Source: Dasysyrphus tricinctus
Lineage: Eukaryota > Arthropoda > Insecta > Diptera > Syrphidae
Direction: 5' to 3'
Assembly (NCBI GenBank): GCA_963921185.1
Contig: OY992531.1
Coordinates: 150,828,171 to 150,892,170 of the forward strand
Length of the DNA stretch: 64,000 nt
Made by a program: the position numbers and the translations under genes. Below, one piece after another: positions 10,318 through 19,500 of the stretch (the first letter of the stretch is position 1; the number at the start of each line of letters is the position of its first letter). The notes under the pieces are model-generated. The model was not told the origin of the DNA, made no database searches, and worked only from the letters and a program-made list of their open reading frames with translations.

Positions 10318-13300
10318 TTATCTTCTCAAATCTTTCGTGTGCACGATAGATTCGAAACCGTTTTGATCTTTTACTTTATATAAATTATTACCTATAGTTT
10401 TCACTACTGTTACTTTCAAAAATTTTGGACATAATTTCGCGCTCCTATGTTTCGATGCGTCGCTGAGAACGAAGTTACGTTTGAAGATAACATCTCCTAC
10501 GTTATAATTAACTACTTTGCTTCTGAGATTATAAGTTTGCCTATATGTCTCATGAGCGTTGTCTAACACTGTCTTAAGATGTGTGTGTAAAATATTCATT
10601 TTGGCTGTTTTCGGTAGCCAGTCTATTTCTGAGTTGTTCAAACCTCCAAGTTGTTTTAAGAGTTTGTAATCGGCACCATGTTCGATCATTCTCTGTCCAA
10701 ACAATGCTTCGTATGGAGACATTCCTAGAACAGAGTGTACCGATGTGCGTAAAGCACTACCTATACTTGACAAATGTTCATCCCAATTATACTGTTTCGG
10801 ATCTATATAGGAACGAATGGCAGACAAGATAGAACGATTAACTCTCTCGCTCGCATTTGCCTGAGGAGAGTAAGTTGCTGTCCTCGTATGTTTAATTCCA
10901 AACGTCTCTATCATTTTGCTAAATTCCTTGCTTAAGAATTGCGAACCGTTGTCCGATAATAAACTTTCCGGAACACCGTATAAAAGAAATATATCGTCTC
11001 TTAAAAACTTGATTACCTCGCTGGAATTGGCTTTCTTCAGCGGCTTGATAAACACGAATTTTGTTAGCTGATCTAACGCGATAACAATAAATTGATTACC
11101 TTTACGAGATCGAGGATAGGGACCTAGAAAATCTACGTACACATGTTGAAAAGGTCTCTCAACAGAATACGCATCTCCCATCTCTGTTCTCAAAATCGTA
11201 TTGGGTGCTTTGGTCGTCTTGCAGATTTCACAACTACCTATGAAATGTTTGACTTGCGAAGCCATTGACGGCCAGTAAAACTGTTGGTGAAGGCGATACA
11301 GAGTTTTGGATATCCCTCCATGAGAAGCTCTCGGCGGACAATGAGCCTGTGAGACCAATCGTTCCGTCAGCGCGGTTGGAATCCACAACTTCCAAACGGA
11401 ATCATCTTGAAGCGGGTTTCCTGTCGTGTGTCTGATCTTCTTATAAACGAAACCTTCCGTAACTCGAAGATCAGGTAAACGTTCATTATTGTTTCTGATG
11501 TGTTCGGCGATTTGAAGATATTCGTCCGACTTAAAAGCTGGATCCTCCAAATCGATGTGTAACACTTCAGTTGGATTTGTTGACATAGACCTCGGTTGGC
11601 ATACATCTGAATGTAGTCCCTCCATCTCGCATGTTCGAGAAAGAGCATCTGGTACTACATTTAGAGTACCCTTCCGGTGTTCTATCCCAAAGTCAAATCC
11701 TTGTAGTTTGAGACTCCAGCGTGCTAAACGTCCCGTTGGATCTCTCAAACTCATAAGCCATTTGAGACTCGCGTGGTCGGTGATGATCCTAAATCTGTAT
11801 CCCTCCACGTAAGGTCTAAATTTATGTATACCTTTCACAGCAGCTAAGCACTCACGCTCGGTGACTGTATAGTTCCGTTGCGCAGCGTTTAACTTTTGCG
11901 AAAAATAATATATTGGCCTTTCTACACCAGTTTCGTCAGTTTGGCATAAGACACACCCTATTCCTGTGTTTGATGCGTCACACAAAATGACAAATTCTTT
12001 CGAAAAATCGGGGTTTATCAAAACTGGAGCAGAAGTCAATGCTGTCTTGATCGCATTAAAGCTTTTTAACGCTTCTTCGTTAAATTCAAATTTCCTTCCT
12101 TTTCTTAACGTATCCGTCATCGGACTTGCTACGCTTGAAAAATTTTCAATAAATCTCCTGTACCATCCTGCCATGCCGAGAAATCGACGTACTTGACGTG
12201 TTGACGTTGGTACAGGGAACTCTACAATAGCTGAAATTTTGTTCGGGTCAGCCTTCAAGCAACCAGGTCCTACTACATACCCGAGGTATTGAAGTTCTTG
12301 AAAACAGAATTTAGACTTTTCCACGTTAATGGTCAGTCCTGCTTCCAATAACCTTTTCGCCACGGTTTGCAGTATTTCCACATGTTCTTGGAATGTTTTG
12401 GAAATAATTAACAAATCGTCTAGATAAACAAAAACTTGATCGCGTAAGTTTGTCGGTACAACAAGGTTCATGAGGTATGAAAGACTTTGAGCGGCATTCG
12501 AAAGTCCGAACGGCATCACCTTGAACTGATAGAGTGGTCTTCCGGGGACGGTGAACGCTGTCTTCTCCCGTGAGCTTTGCTCCAGCGGTATCTGCCAGTA
12601 CGCGTCTTTCAGGTCCACACTCGAGATGAAATGTGTCTCCGAAAGGCGTGCTAACAATCCCTCTATCTGTGGAATCGGACTCGCATTCTTTTTAGTTACT
12701 GAGTTCACTTTCCGAAAGTCCAAGCACATGCGGTTCTTACCTGGTTTTCGTACTAATACGACAGGCGAACTCCATGGGCTGGAACTCTCTTCAATGACTC
12801 CTAACTCAAGCATGCGGTCTAACTCCTCATATACCAGGGCTTGTACCGCGGGAGATATGGGATAGTGACGCTGTTTGATTGGCGTTGCATCACCCGTATC
12901 TATCACGTGTTCTAAAAGATGTGTTCGTCCAAGTCCTTTCTCAGCAAAAGATGGAAAGAGCTCGATGGTTTCTTTCAATACTTTAGCTTGTTGGTTGGAT
13001 AAACTACACTTAATTTTTTTGTTGGTTTCGGACGAGAAATCTGGAATAGTGTCTACGGATGAGATGAGGTTAGGAGCGATTTTGAACAATGCCCAAAAAT
13101 CGACACCTAAGTAAAGAGTTTGTGTGAGCGATGGTACGACGAAAAGATCGAGTTCATTGGCTATGCCGTTGTACTGAACCTTTGCCTTAACCATGCCAAC
13201 AATAGCTTGTTTACTTCCATCTGCAGTTGAAACAGTGGAGGAGAAGGACTTGTAAGGGACATTATGTTCCTTCAAGAACGCTAACGCTCCTGCACCTAAA

Positions 13301-13365
13301 CAACTAATACTAGCTCCAGAATCTAAAAGTCCTAGCCAGCTTTTACCAAAAATATCCACCGTCAC
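10318..13365 (-). CDS. pol: Gypsy Pol polyprotein: protease, RT, RNase H, integrase
   Basis: One open frame of 1,015 residues replicates and integrates the element. Aspartic protease: LLDSGAS near residues 13-19. Reverse transcriptase: SVDLKDAYWQIPL in the palm and the catalytic YLDD near residue 311. RNase H: DASNTGIG near 460, ERECLAAVKG, TDHASLKWL. Integrase: HHCC zinc finger near 675-715 (HGG...C..C), then a DDE core with D in VDFLGPYP (about 745), D in SDNGSQF (about 800) and E in ASERVNRSI (about 840), then a C-terminal region with a KLCPKFLK-type module. The first codon here is GTG; the frame is open further upstream to about 13,420, so Pol is made from an upstream frame by shifting or processing. 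All catalytic residues that I checked are present, so this pol looks functional. Confidence 0.97.
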   Translation of the reverse strand: MTVDIFGKSWLGLLDSGASISCLGAGALAFLKEHNVPYKSFSSTVSTADGSKQAIVGMVKAKVQYNGIANELDLFVVPSLTQTLYLGVDFWALFKIAPNLISSVDTIPDFSSETNKKIKCSLSNQQAKVLKETIELFPSFAEKGLGRTHLLEHVIDTGDATPIKQRHYPISPAVQALVYEELDRMLELGVIEESSSPWSSPVVLVRKPGKNRMCLDFRKVNSVTKKNASPIPQIEGLLARLSETHFISSVDLKDAYWQIPLEQSSREKTAFTVPGRPLYQFKVMPFGLSNAAQSLSYLMNLVVPTNLRDQVFVYLDDLLIISKTFQEHVEILQTVAKRLLEAGLTINVEKSKFCFQELQYLGYVVGPGCLKADPNKISAIVEFPVPTSTRQVRRFLGMAGWYRRFIENFSSVASPMTDTLRKGRKFEFNEEALKSFNAIKTALTSAPVLINPDFSKEFVILCDASNTGIGCVLCQTDETGVERPIYYFSQKLNAAQRNYTVTERECLAAVKGIHKFRPYVEGYRFRIITDHASLKWLMSLRDPTGRLARWSLKLQGFDFGIEHRKGTLNVVPDALSRTCEMEGLHSDVCQPRSMSTNPTEVLHIDLEDPAFKSDEYLQIAEHIRNNNERLPDLRVTEGFVYKKIRHTTGNPLQDDSVWKLWIPTALTERLVSQAHCPPRASHGGISKTLYRLHQQFYWPSMASQVKHFIGSCEICKTTKAPNTILRTEMGDAYSVERPFQHVYVDFLGPYPRSRKGNQFIVIALDQLTKFVFIKPLKKANSSEVIKFLRDDIFLLYGVPESLLSDNGSQFLSKEFSKMIETFGIKHTRTATYSPQANASERVNRSILSAIRSYIDPKQYNWDEHLSSIGSALRTSVHSVLGMSPYEALFGQRMIEHGADYKLLKQLGGLNNSEIDWLPKTAKMNILHTHLKTVLDNAHETYRQTYNLRSKVVNYNVGDVIFKRNFVLSDASKHRSAKLCPKFLKVTVVKTIGNNLYKVKDQNGFESIVHTKDLRR

Positions 13366-13774
13366 ATAAGGACGAGGATCTGCTGAATTGTTTCTTAATG
13401 TTGTTGTTGATATATTTTTTGTATCTTATTTTGTTAAGCTTAATTCTTTTTCTTAATTTTTCAATTTTCGCAGATCGACAAGGGAATGTTAAGATTCTTT
13501 GACGAGCTTTGAAATATTGTCTTTGACGTTCTTGTATAGGTTTTTGTAAAGGATGTAAATTGGTTTTCTCAGATAAGTCTTCTTTAGGTCTTTCGATAAT
13601 CTTCCTATCAGGTTTTAATATCGAGATTTTAGATTGAGGTGTTTTTCGATCTACTTTTCCGAGTATAGGGTCTTCACAACTTTTCCCTCGGTTGAGAAAT
13701 TGCTCGTTAGGGAGTTTCCCGAACAGTTGGGACAATTGGGTGTAACCGTTTCCTCTCGACCACATTTGTAACAA
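13343..13774 (-). CDS. Gag-Pol linker frame
   Basis: This 143-codon frame lies one base back (-1) from the gag zinc-knuckle frame and overlaps it by 124 bases; it then overlaps the pol frame by 23 bases. It is very basic and rich in lysine and arginine (RKRIKLNKIRYKK). The gag to linker step fits a -1 ribosomal frameshift, as in many Gypsy elements. The step from linker to pol needs a second shift close to a run of six A (coding strand, about 13,413-13,418), which is more simply a one-base length error or mutation. A spurious overlap is possible but the position between gag and protease is what is expected of a linker. Confidence 0.55.
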   Translation of the reverse strand: MLQMWSRGNGYTQLSQLFGKLPNEQFLNRGKSCEDPILGKVDRKTPQSKISILKPDRKIIERPKEDLSEKTNLHPLQKPIQERQRQYFKARQRILTFPCRSAKIEKLRKRIKLNKIRYKKYINNNIKKQFSRSSSLCDGGYFW

Positions 13775-14316
13775 AATAACCTCCGTCTAGTATCTGGGCA
13801 ATCGTTAAATAAGTGACCCACGCCCTTACAGTTCCAGCATTTAACTTCGTCTCTCCTATGGAAAGCATCCAATGAAGTGACTGGTTCAGTAATGACTGGT
13901 TGAATTGCAAATTTATCTACTTCGTGTACTTGACGTCTATTAGGATTATTAAAATGTGTCGGTTGTTGACTAACTTTTGGAGTTTCGTTTCTGTTGAGGT
14001 ATTTCTCAATTGTCCTGCAGACGTAAACTAACTCTGCAAGGCTATTCGTGTTGAACGTTATCAACAATTCTCCCATGCGTCTCTTCACATTTTGTTTCAC
14101 GATCTCAACAATTTCGCGCGCTGGTTTGGGTACTTTTAATCTCGAATTGATTTTGATGAGATCATCGTAAAAGTCATTGAAACTTTCATCGAATCCTTGT
14201 CTTCGATCAGACATCTTCCTGGACAACTCAGAGTCTGTTTCCAGGCTCCGGTATTGTTCCAGTAAAGCCATCTTGAGTGAAGCCCAAGATGTTCTAGGAT
14301 TGTTCTTTAAAAACAT
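13651..14316 (-). CDS. gag: Gag, capsid C-terminal part and zinc-knuckle nucleocapsid
   Basis: The frame encodes 221 residues that would package the RNA. The first half (TSWASLKMALLEQYRSLE, FDESFNDFYDDLIKINSRL) resembles the capsid C-terminal region of Gypsy Gag. Near residues 155-190 there is a CX2CX4HX4C knuckle (CWNCKGVGHLFNDC) followed by CYKCGREETVTPNCPNC, the two-part finger seen in insect Gypsy elements. The N-terminus is not a real start: the preceding reading frame joins it from +1 at about 14,350, next to a T run, so gag is broken here by what looks like a single-base length change. The frame ends at 13,651 and overlaps the linker frame. Confidence 0.85.
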   Translation of the reverse strand: MFLKNNPRTSWASLKMALLEQYRSLETDSELSRKMSDRRQGFDESFNDFYDDLIKINSRLKVPKPAREIVEIVKQNVKRRMGELLITFNTNSLAELVYVCRTIEKYLNRNETPKVSQQPTHFNNPNRRQVHEVDKFAIQPVITEPVTSLDAFHRRDEVKCWNCKGVGHLFNDCPDTRRRLFCYKCGREETVTPNCPNCSGNSLTSNFSTEGKVVKTLYSEK

Positions 14317-15186
14317 CCAGTACCACGCTTCTGTTGGTCCACTGACAAAATGATGAAAATTCCGCTACAATTTCCTCCCAAGAAACATTGTAACTATCTT
14401 TTATGCGTTCTATCCTAAACAAAAAATCATCTACAGACATATCTTTATTATTAAATTTGATTCCCCACTTATGAAAATGTGGAAACCGAACGAATGAACT
14501 AGATGGTGACTGAGCAGTGTTGCGTTGGTTCGACGTGGCTGGTGAATCGTTAAGATTCATTTGACTCAACTGAGTCAAAAAGTTGTCCACGTTGGACCCC
14601 CTTGCCATATCGACAGGGTGAACACTTGGTTCATTCTGTTGCGTCTGCATTTGAATTGGTTGTGTATGAGTAGTAACAGAAAAAGGTGATTATTTTCGAT
14701 TCGTTGAGGAGCTGGTGTTATTGCCTCTGCCAAATTTGGAACACTTGGTACATTCGGTCGAGTTGTTGGTAGAACTTGCGTTGAGAGTGTCTCTAACAAT
14801 GCTGCCTACCTGTTCAAGTATTTTAGCTTGATTTCGAGCTAACTCATCACGAATGAATCTTTGATCTTCGGTTCGATTCAATCCTACTGTAGCTGACACA
14901 ACTTCTTGCACATATGTATCGAATTGACTGGCATTGAAGGATTCGCGTCTTTCGTTTTGACTCGAACTATGTGGAGGATTACCTTCCACTATGTCTTCAT
15001 GCACGCTCGAATTATCTTCTCCCCAGTGTTATGACTTGAGGTACCTGCTGCGGTGTTGTTAGCAGAATTCCTATTAATATTGTTACTAGGATTTGATTGC
15101 ATAATGTGTCTAGCTCTATATCTTAAATCTCTTGCTGATGGAATCGATAATCGCCTACTATTGGTTCTACTCATCAGTACTAACAA
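14294..15186 (-). pseudogene. gag: Gag N-terminal part, split over several frames
   Basis: Three consecutive pieces, 14,989-15,186, 14,690-15,004 and 14,294-14,650, read as one Gag N-terminus with frame changes near 15,000, between about 14,690 and 14,800, and near 14,350. The first begins near MSRTNSRRLSIPSARDLRYR; the last carries FHKWGIKFNNKDMSVDDF, a Gag-like W...F segment. The 15,186 end is the likely Gag start, as the leader upstream is non-coding. The breaks are single-base and contrast with almost identical LTRs, so they may be sequencing-length errors instead of true decay. Confidence 0.65.
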
Positions 15187-15360
15187 ATATCTAAAAATAT
15201 AATATTACTTAACTAATCTTAACTTAATATATACAAAATTAATAATTCAAAAATGGATTTTTGTTTAGCTAAACTATTTCACTCCTTAAGGCCTTATTTA
15301 GACTACCCCAAAGAATGGTCCAAATAACTTATCTAAACAATAATATTTTTAAATTTGGGT

Positions 15361-15696
15361 TGCCACCAGGCAAAATATTACTAAATCTCAAAAATTACAA
15401 AATCTCAAAATTTTTCTCAAAAATGATAACTAAATCTACTCAAAAATAACTAAATCTCAAAAAACTAAATTTCTATAACGCCACCAGCAAAAATTACTAA
15501 ATGTGTGCCACCAGGCAAAAATAAATTTTCTCAAAAATGGGTGCCACCAGGCAAAATACTAAACAAAGCGCCACCAGGCAAATACTAACTCAAAAATGCG
15601 CCACCAGGCAAATACTAAACTCAAAAATGCGCCACCAGGCAAAATTACTAAACTCAAAAATACGCCACCAGGCAAAATTACTAAACTAAACTGGTT
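15361..15696. repeat. Minisatellite GCCACCAGGCAAA... in the gag leader
   Basis: Eight copies of GCCACCAGGCAAA, starting near 15,362, 15,480, 15,507, 15,543, 15,570, 15,600, 15,631 and 15,664, are separated by TACTAAACTCAAAAATGC-like spacers. Regular spacing is 27-36 bases in the last seven. It lies in the untranslated leader of the Gypsy element. Confidence 0.9.
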
Positions 15697-15890
15697 TTTC
15701 TAAATCATATATGGTTCGGGATTAAAGAGAACTGGAATGATGTTGAGAGTTGGAATGACAACAATATCCTTCCCTCGACCCTAATTTTATGTGTTGTAGA
15801 AGTTGATTGTTTTTTTGTTTGATTTGGTCTTCTACGTGTGATCAAAAGAAAAATTTTAGTTCAAAAAAAAATATGGGATATTCTTACCGT

Positions 15891-16270
15891 TACAACAGAC
15901 GTGTGTCAGGAAATAAGTTCAACTAACCACCGGTTAACGTATCCGAAGTTTCCACAAACTTCTTCCTAAACTAGAATTAACTTTAACTTGAACTGATGTT
16001 GTTGTTCGTTAAGAACAAAAATTTTCGATTCTTAGTGTTTTTCTCATAACTTTCTCTATGCTTTTGCAACAGACGTGCGTCAAGAAAATGTTCAATTAAC
16101 CACCGGTCAAAAGATTAAGATAATTATTATTTAAAAAACGTTTCACAAAATTAAGTGTTCAGCCTTATACAACAGACCACTAAATGAATCTATCCAGTGC
16201 GGATATAAGTACTTTACACAAAATTTCGAGGAAGAAAACAATCAGTCGGCTTTAGTTACAACAGACGAAG
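15891..16270. repeat. Four dispersed ACAACAGAC leader motifs
   Basis: Motifs begin near 15,891, 16,066, 16,168 and 16,256. The first two are followed by GTGYGTCA and by AACTAACCACCGGT or AATTAACCACCGGT, giving two alike segments of about 50 bases 174 bases apart. Their role, if any, is unknown. Confidence 0.65.
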
Positions 16271-16579
16271 TCTCGTACATGCAAAACTTCCGGATAATAA
16301 AGTCTACATAACTGCTATCCTGTGATTCCTCGAGAGAACTAAAAATTTTAAAATTTCGCTCTTCGCAAAACTTTTGAAACAAAACATAATTTCGTCTCAT
16401 TGAGCAGTTACGCTCCAAAAATAAATAATTTTCTTCGAGTATACGACATCTCAGAAAAATCAGGTTCACGTTGGGATTTTTCCAAAAGAAAATCACAACA
16501 TAAACTAAACAAAAACTAAATTTATCGCTACATATCGAATAATCGGGTTTCATCACATTCGGGTTTTCGTCACATTCGT

Positions 16580-16597
16580 GCCCCACGTTGGGCGCCA
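16580..16597 (-). promoter_or_regulatory. Primer binding site for tRNA-Lys(CUU)
   Basis: The plus-strand bases GCCCCACGTTGGGCGCCA equal the 3' end (T-arm to CCA) of insect tRNA-Lys(CUU) as I remember it, so the element RNA carries the complement, TGGCGCCCAACGTGGGGC. It lies two bases from the LTR edge at 16,600, the standard distance for a Gypsy primer site. Confidence 0.9.
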
Positions 16598-16599
16598 TC

Positions 16600-19500
16600 T
16601 GTAACGAATAAAAAATGGTGTGGTGATGTAGCAGAGTGTATATCCAGCGACCAATGCACGTTGACAAACAGCCCCACGTTGGGTGCTATCCGTAACGAAC
16701 AAAAGCTGATAAACATACACAACACATTTCCGCCGCATGCACCACCTCCACAGATTCCTTTACAGAAGTGAAGCAAGACAAAAGACTGGCTTAATAATAA
16801 GTCTGAACAATCGCCTTACTTCACCTTTGAATATGCTTCGATGTCTCGCATACTAAACTTTCAAACACCAAAAATAATCGTCGACTATCTCAGCCGAGTT
16901 ATATCGAAAATCATTATACTTCACAAAACCGTCATGATAACTCAAATGAATTATATCTCCTTCCTCGGTTCCTATATTTCAAACTGACTATCATAACTCT
17001 AAACTAAACAGACACCGATCATATCCAAAGAGAAGAAGAATGAATATAGAGGCGCTCTCGGTTGATCACATCTTTTCTATTCATCCCCTTTCTTAAGGAA
17101 TCTCTCCCCACTCTATCATTGTCCCTACTCTCTTTCTAGTTACCCAAATCGAAAATAAAAACAACTACACTAAATGGGGTTGTTCCCGCTCTACAGCCAC
17201 AGTAGGTCTGCTGGGTGCACGATTGCTTAGCTCGCCGGATGAGGGGAGGATCTTGCAGCTGGAACACGGAACGGTGTTACATTATTTACAGACCTGATAA
17301 ATCCTTGCTTTCTGGATTAATAAAAATGGTTGGTTTGCTAGGCCCGAATATGACTAAGAGTAACGGAAATATATTTAGTTAACTTGTCCTGAACGTTTAT
17401 TTATTTATTTTTGTATTTGAGCGTTGATTCACACACAGTTATAGATAGAGAACTTGGTTGTTATAGTCTCTTGAGCATAACTTAGCCCGCCCTATCCTAT
17501 TAGCCGTATAAACTAATAAAAAACCTTGGTTTTCATTTTGCTCTGATGTTCGAAAACCCCTGAAATCGGAAGACAAGATGTTATTGTTCTTCCTTAGCCT
17601 GTCTAACCCACCCTCATAAAATATCACGAAATCATCTCTCCGCTCTATCTCATGACGAATCTTCATTGGCCGAATTGAATTTTTCGAAGATTACCCATAC
17701 CTTAATGTGCTAGAGAAATTCCCTAAAAGAAAATCTCCCTCGCACTAGCTAACTTACTTACTATCATCATATCCAGTACTCTCTCATCCCTTTACAAAAA
17801 TTTATTCCAAACTCATATTTATATTTAGCATAATCTCAACAAAATTTTATTTAAAGTTTGTTTTCTTATCTCTAACAAATTATTACCAAAATATATAATA
17901 TCTCTATCTATAATTATTCTTAACCACATAACCAATAATTATTTCTCCACTCACTCAAATACTAAATTTTGTTTAACTAAAAATTTGTACTCAAAATTAT
18001 TTCGAGGATCTAACAAAAGTGTATTCGTTTCACTCTCTTAGATCTCGAATAGCTTAAAAATTATTTGTTTATTTTATTTTCTTAAAGGTCGACGTACTAA
18101 TAGACTTAACTAAAAGTAACGTCTCGCTGTTTTGTGTTTTGATTTATTTTTGGTTTTGTTTCTTAAAATTATAATTGTTTTAATGGTCTTATCTTTTCTG
18201 TAAAATTTGTTTATAGTCGATTTTTGGTTTCTTTATAACGTAATCTTATATGTGTTTCATATGTTCGCATATGATATTATTTAAAAAAATTTCAGCAAAA
18301 TTATGTTTTAGTTTTCGAATCACCCCAATATTTAAAAATCAATTTGTTTATCAAGATATACCACAAATAAATATATTCGATAGCAATATAGTTTAACAAA
18401 AATAAAAATGACTCACCAGATCTTATCCATCGTAGAAGTGCACTTGTACATTGATGTTGATCTATCTGCATACCATGATGAAATGTTAATGCTTGATTGA
18501 TGTTCAAATTGATTGTTAGTTAAATTGATTCTTGAATTTTTCGACTTTCCTTTATGATTATTTCAGATGTTCACCAAATGATTTGGACTTTATGATTTAA
18601 TTTACCCGAGGAGTGGAAAAATTTACATTCCTTTTCGTTATGTATCTTCCTAAACTCTACTCTTTAATCTAAATAAATCTTACAATATAATCTAAATTTT
18701 GTCTACTCTGATTCTAAACTTTGCTGTATTTAATTTTCTACAATTATTTTTCACAGTGCTGTGTTTTTATGTTTCTTTTACTTTAACTTATTCTTTATTT
18801 TCGACTCTCTTGCTTTTGCTTTCCGCTTTATCTTATTTTTCTTTAATATAGTTTCATTGGCTTTCGTTCATCTATCACTTTATTTCAAATCTATAATTTC
18901 TATCTTTACTTTTCAATAAATTTCTTTAATTATTCTTTAACTTTACTTTCTGTTCCCTAAATGTTTTCTCTTTTATTTTACTTAATTTTATCTAGTCATT
19001 GATTTTCCAAAATGTTACTTTATGTTTCAGATAATTTAATCTCAATCAAAAATTTATTGCACGTATCTATATCTATATCTCATCACTTTAGTTTCACAGA
19101 TCTTATCATGCTTATACTATCTTATCTTTCAATCTATATGTTTAGCGATCGAGTCATTTATCCACGGATAAAATGATTCTCGTTAGGCGGTTTTCTTTTT
19201 CAGGTATTTGACGGTAAGTATCATTTTCTACCCTATCTACACAGCACTATTTTTTTCTCACTAGGTTTTCACTGCACTTAGATAGCATAAAATAAAATAT
19301 ATAACTACAAACACTTCTTAGATATAAATACCAAATCCTTAGTTATGTTTCCTCGGATACTTTTTATTTCACAAGGCGGTTCCACTGACCACCATCGGCT
19401 TACACAGAAGATGACAATAGATATTAAAGTTATTTTAATATCTTGATTGAAGATCTCGTTGATGATGTGCAACTGCAATTGCGACTTGACTGATGATATA

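Larger units (their letters stand above)
15187..16579 (-). other. Long 5' leader of Gypsy element 1
   Basis: About 1.4 kb between the primer site and gag hold no supported reading frame. The leader contains a minisatellite (15,361-15,696) and four copies of an ACAACAGAC-centred segment (15,891-16,270). The frame at 16,242-16,667 crosses the primer site into the LTR and is not considered coding. Confidence 0.7.

Noticed and set aside
10581..13114. Several plus-strand frames of 76-104 codons
   Set aside because: Antisense shadows of the pol polyprotein.
13664..13782. Alternative short minus-strand frames over the zinc knuckles (for example 13,707-13,910)
   Set aside because: Shadows of the gag frame that carries both cysteine clusters.
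15361..15696. Regular short repeats like a CRISPR array
   Set aside because: Eukaryotic retrotransposon leader; spacers are themselves alike, so it is a minisatellite.
16671..16688. A host tRNA-Lys gene fragment
   Set aside because: Only the 18-base primer-site stretch and the LTR edge are matched, not the rest of a tRNA.
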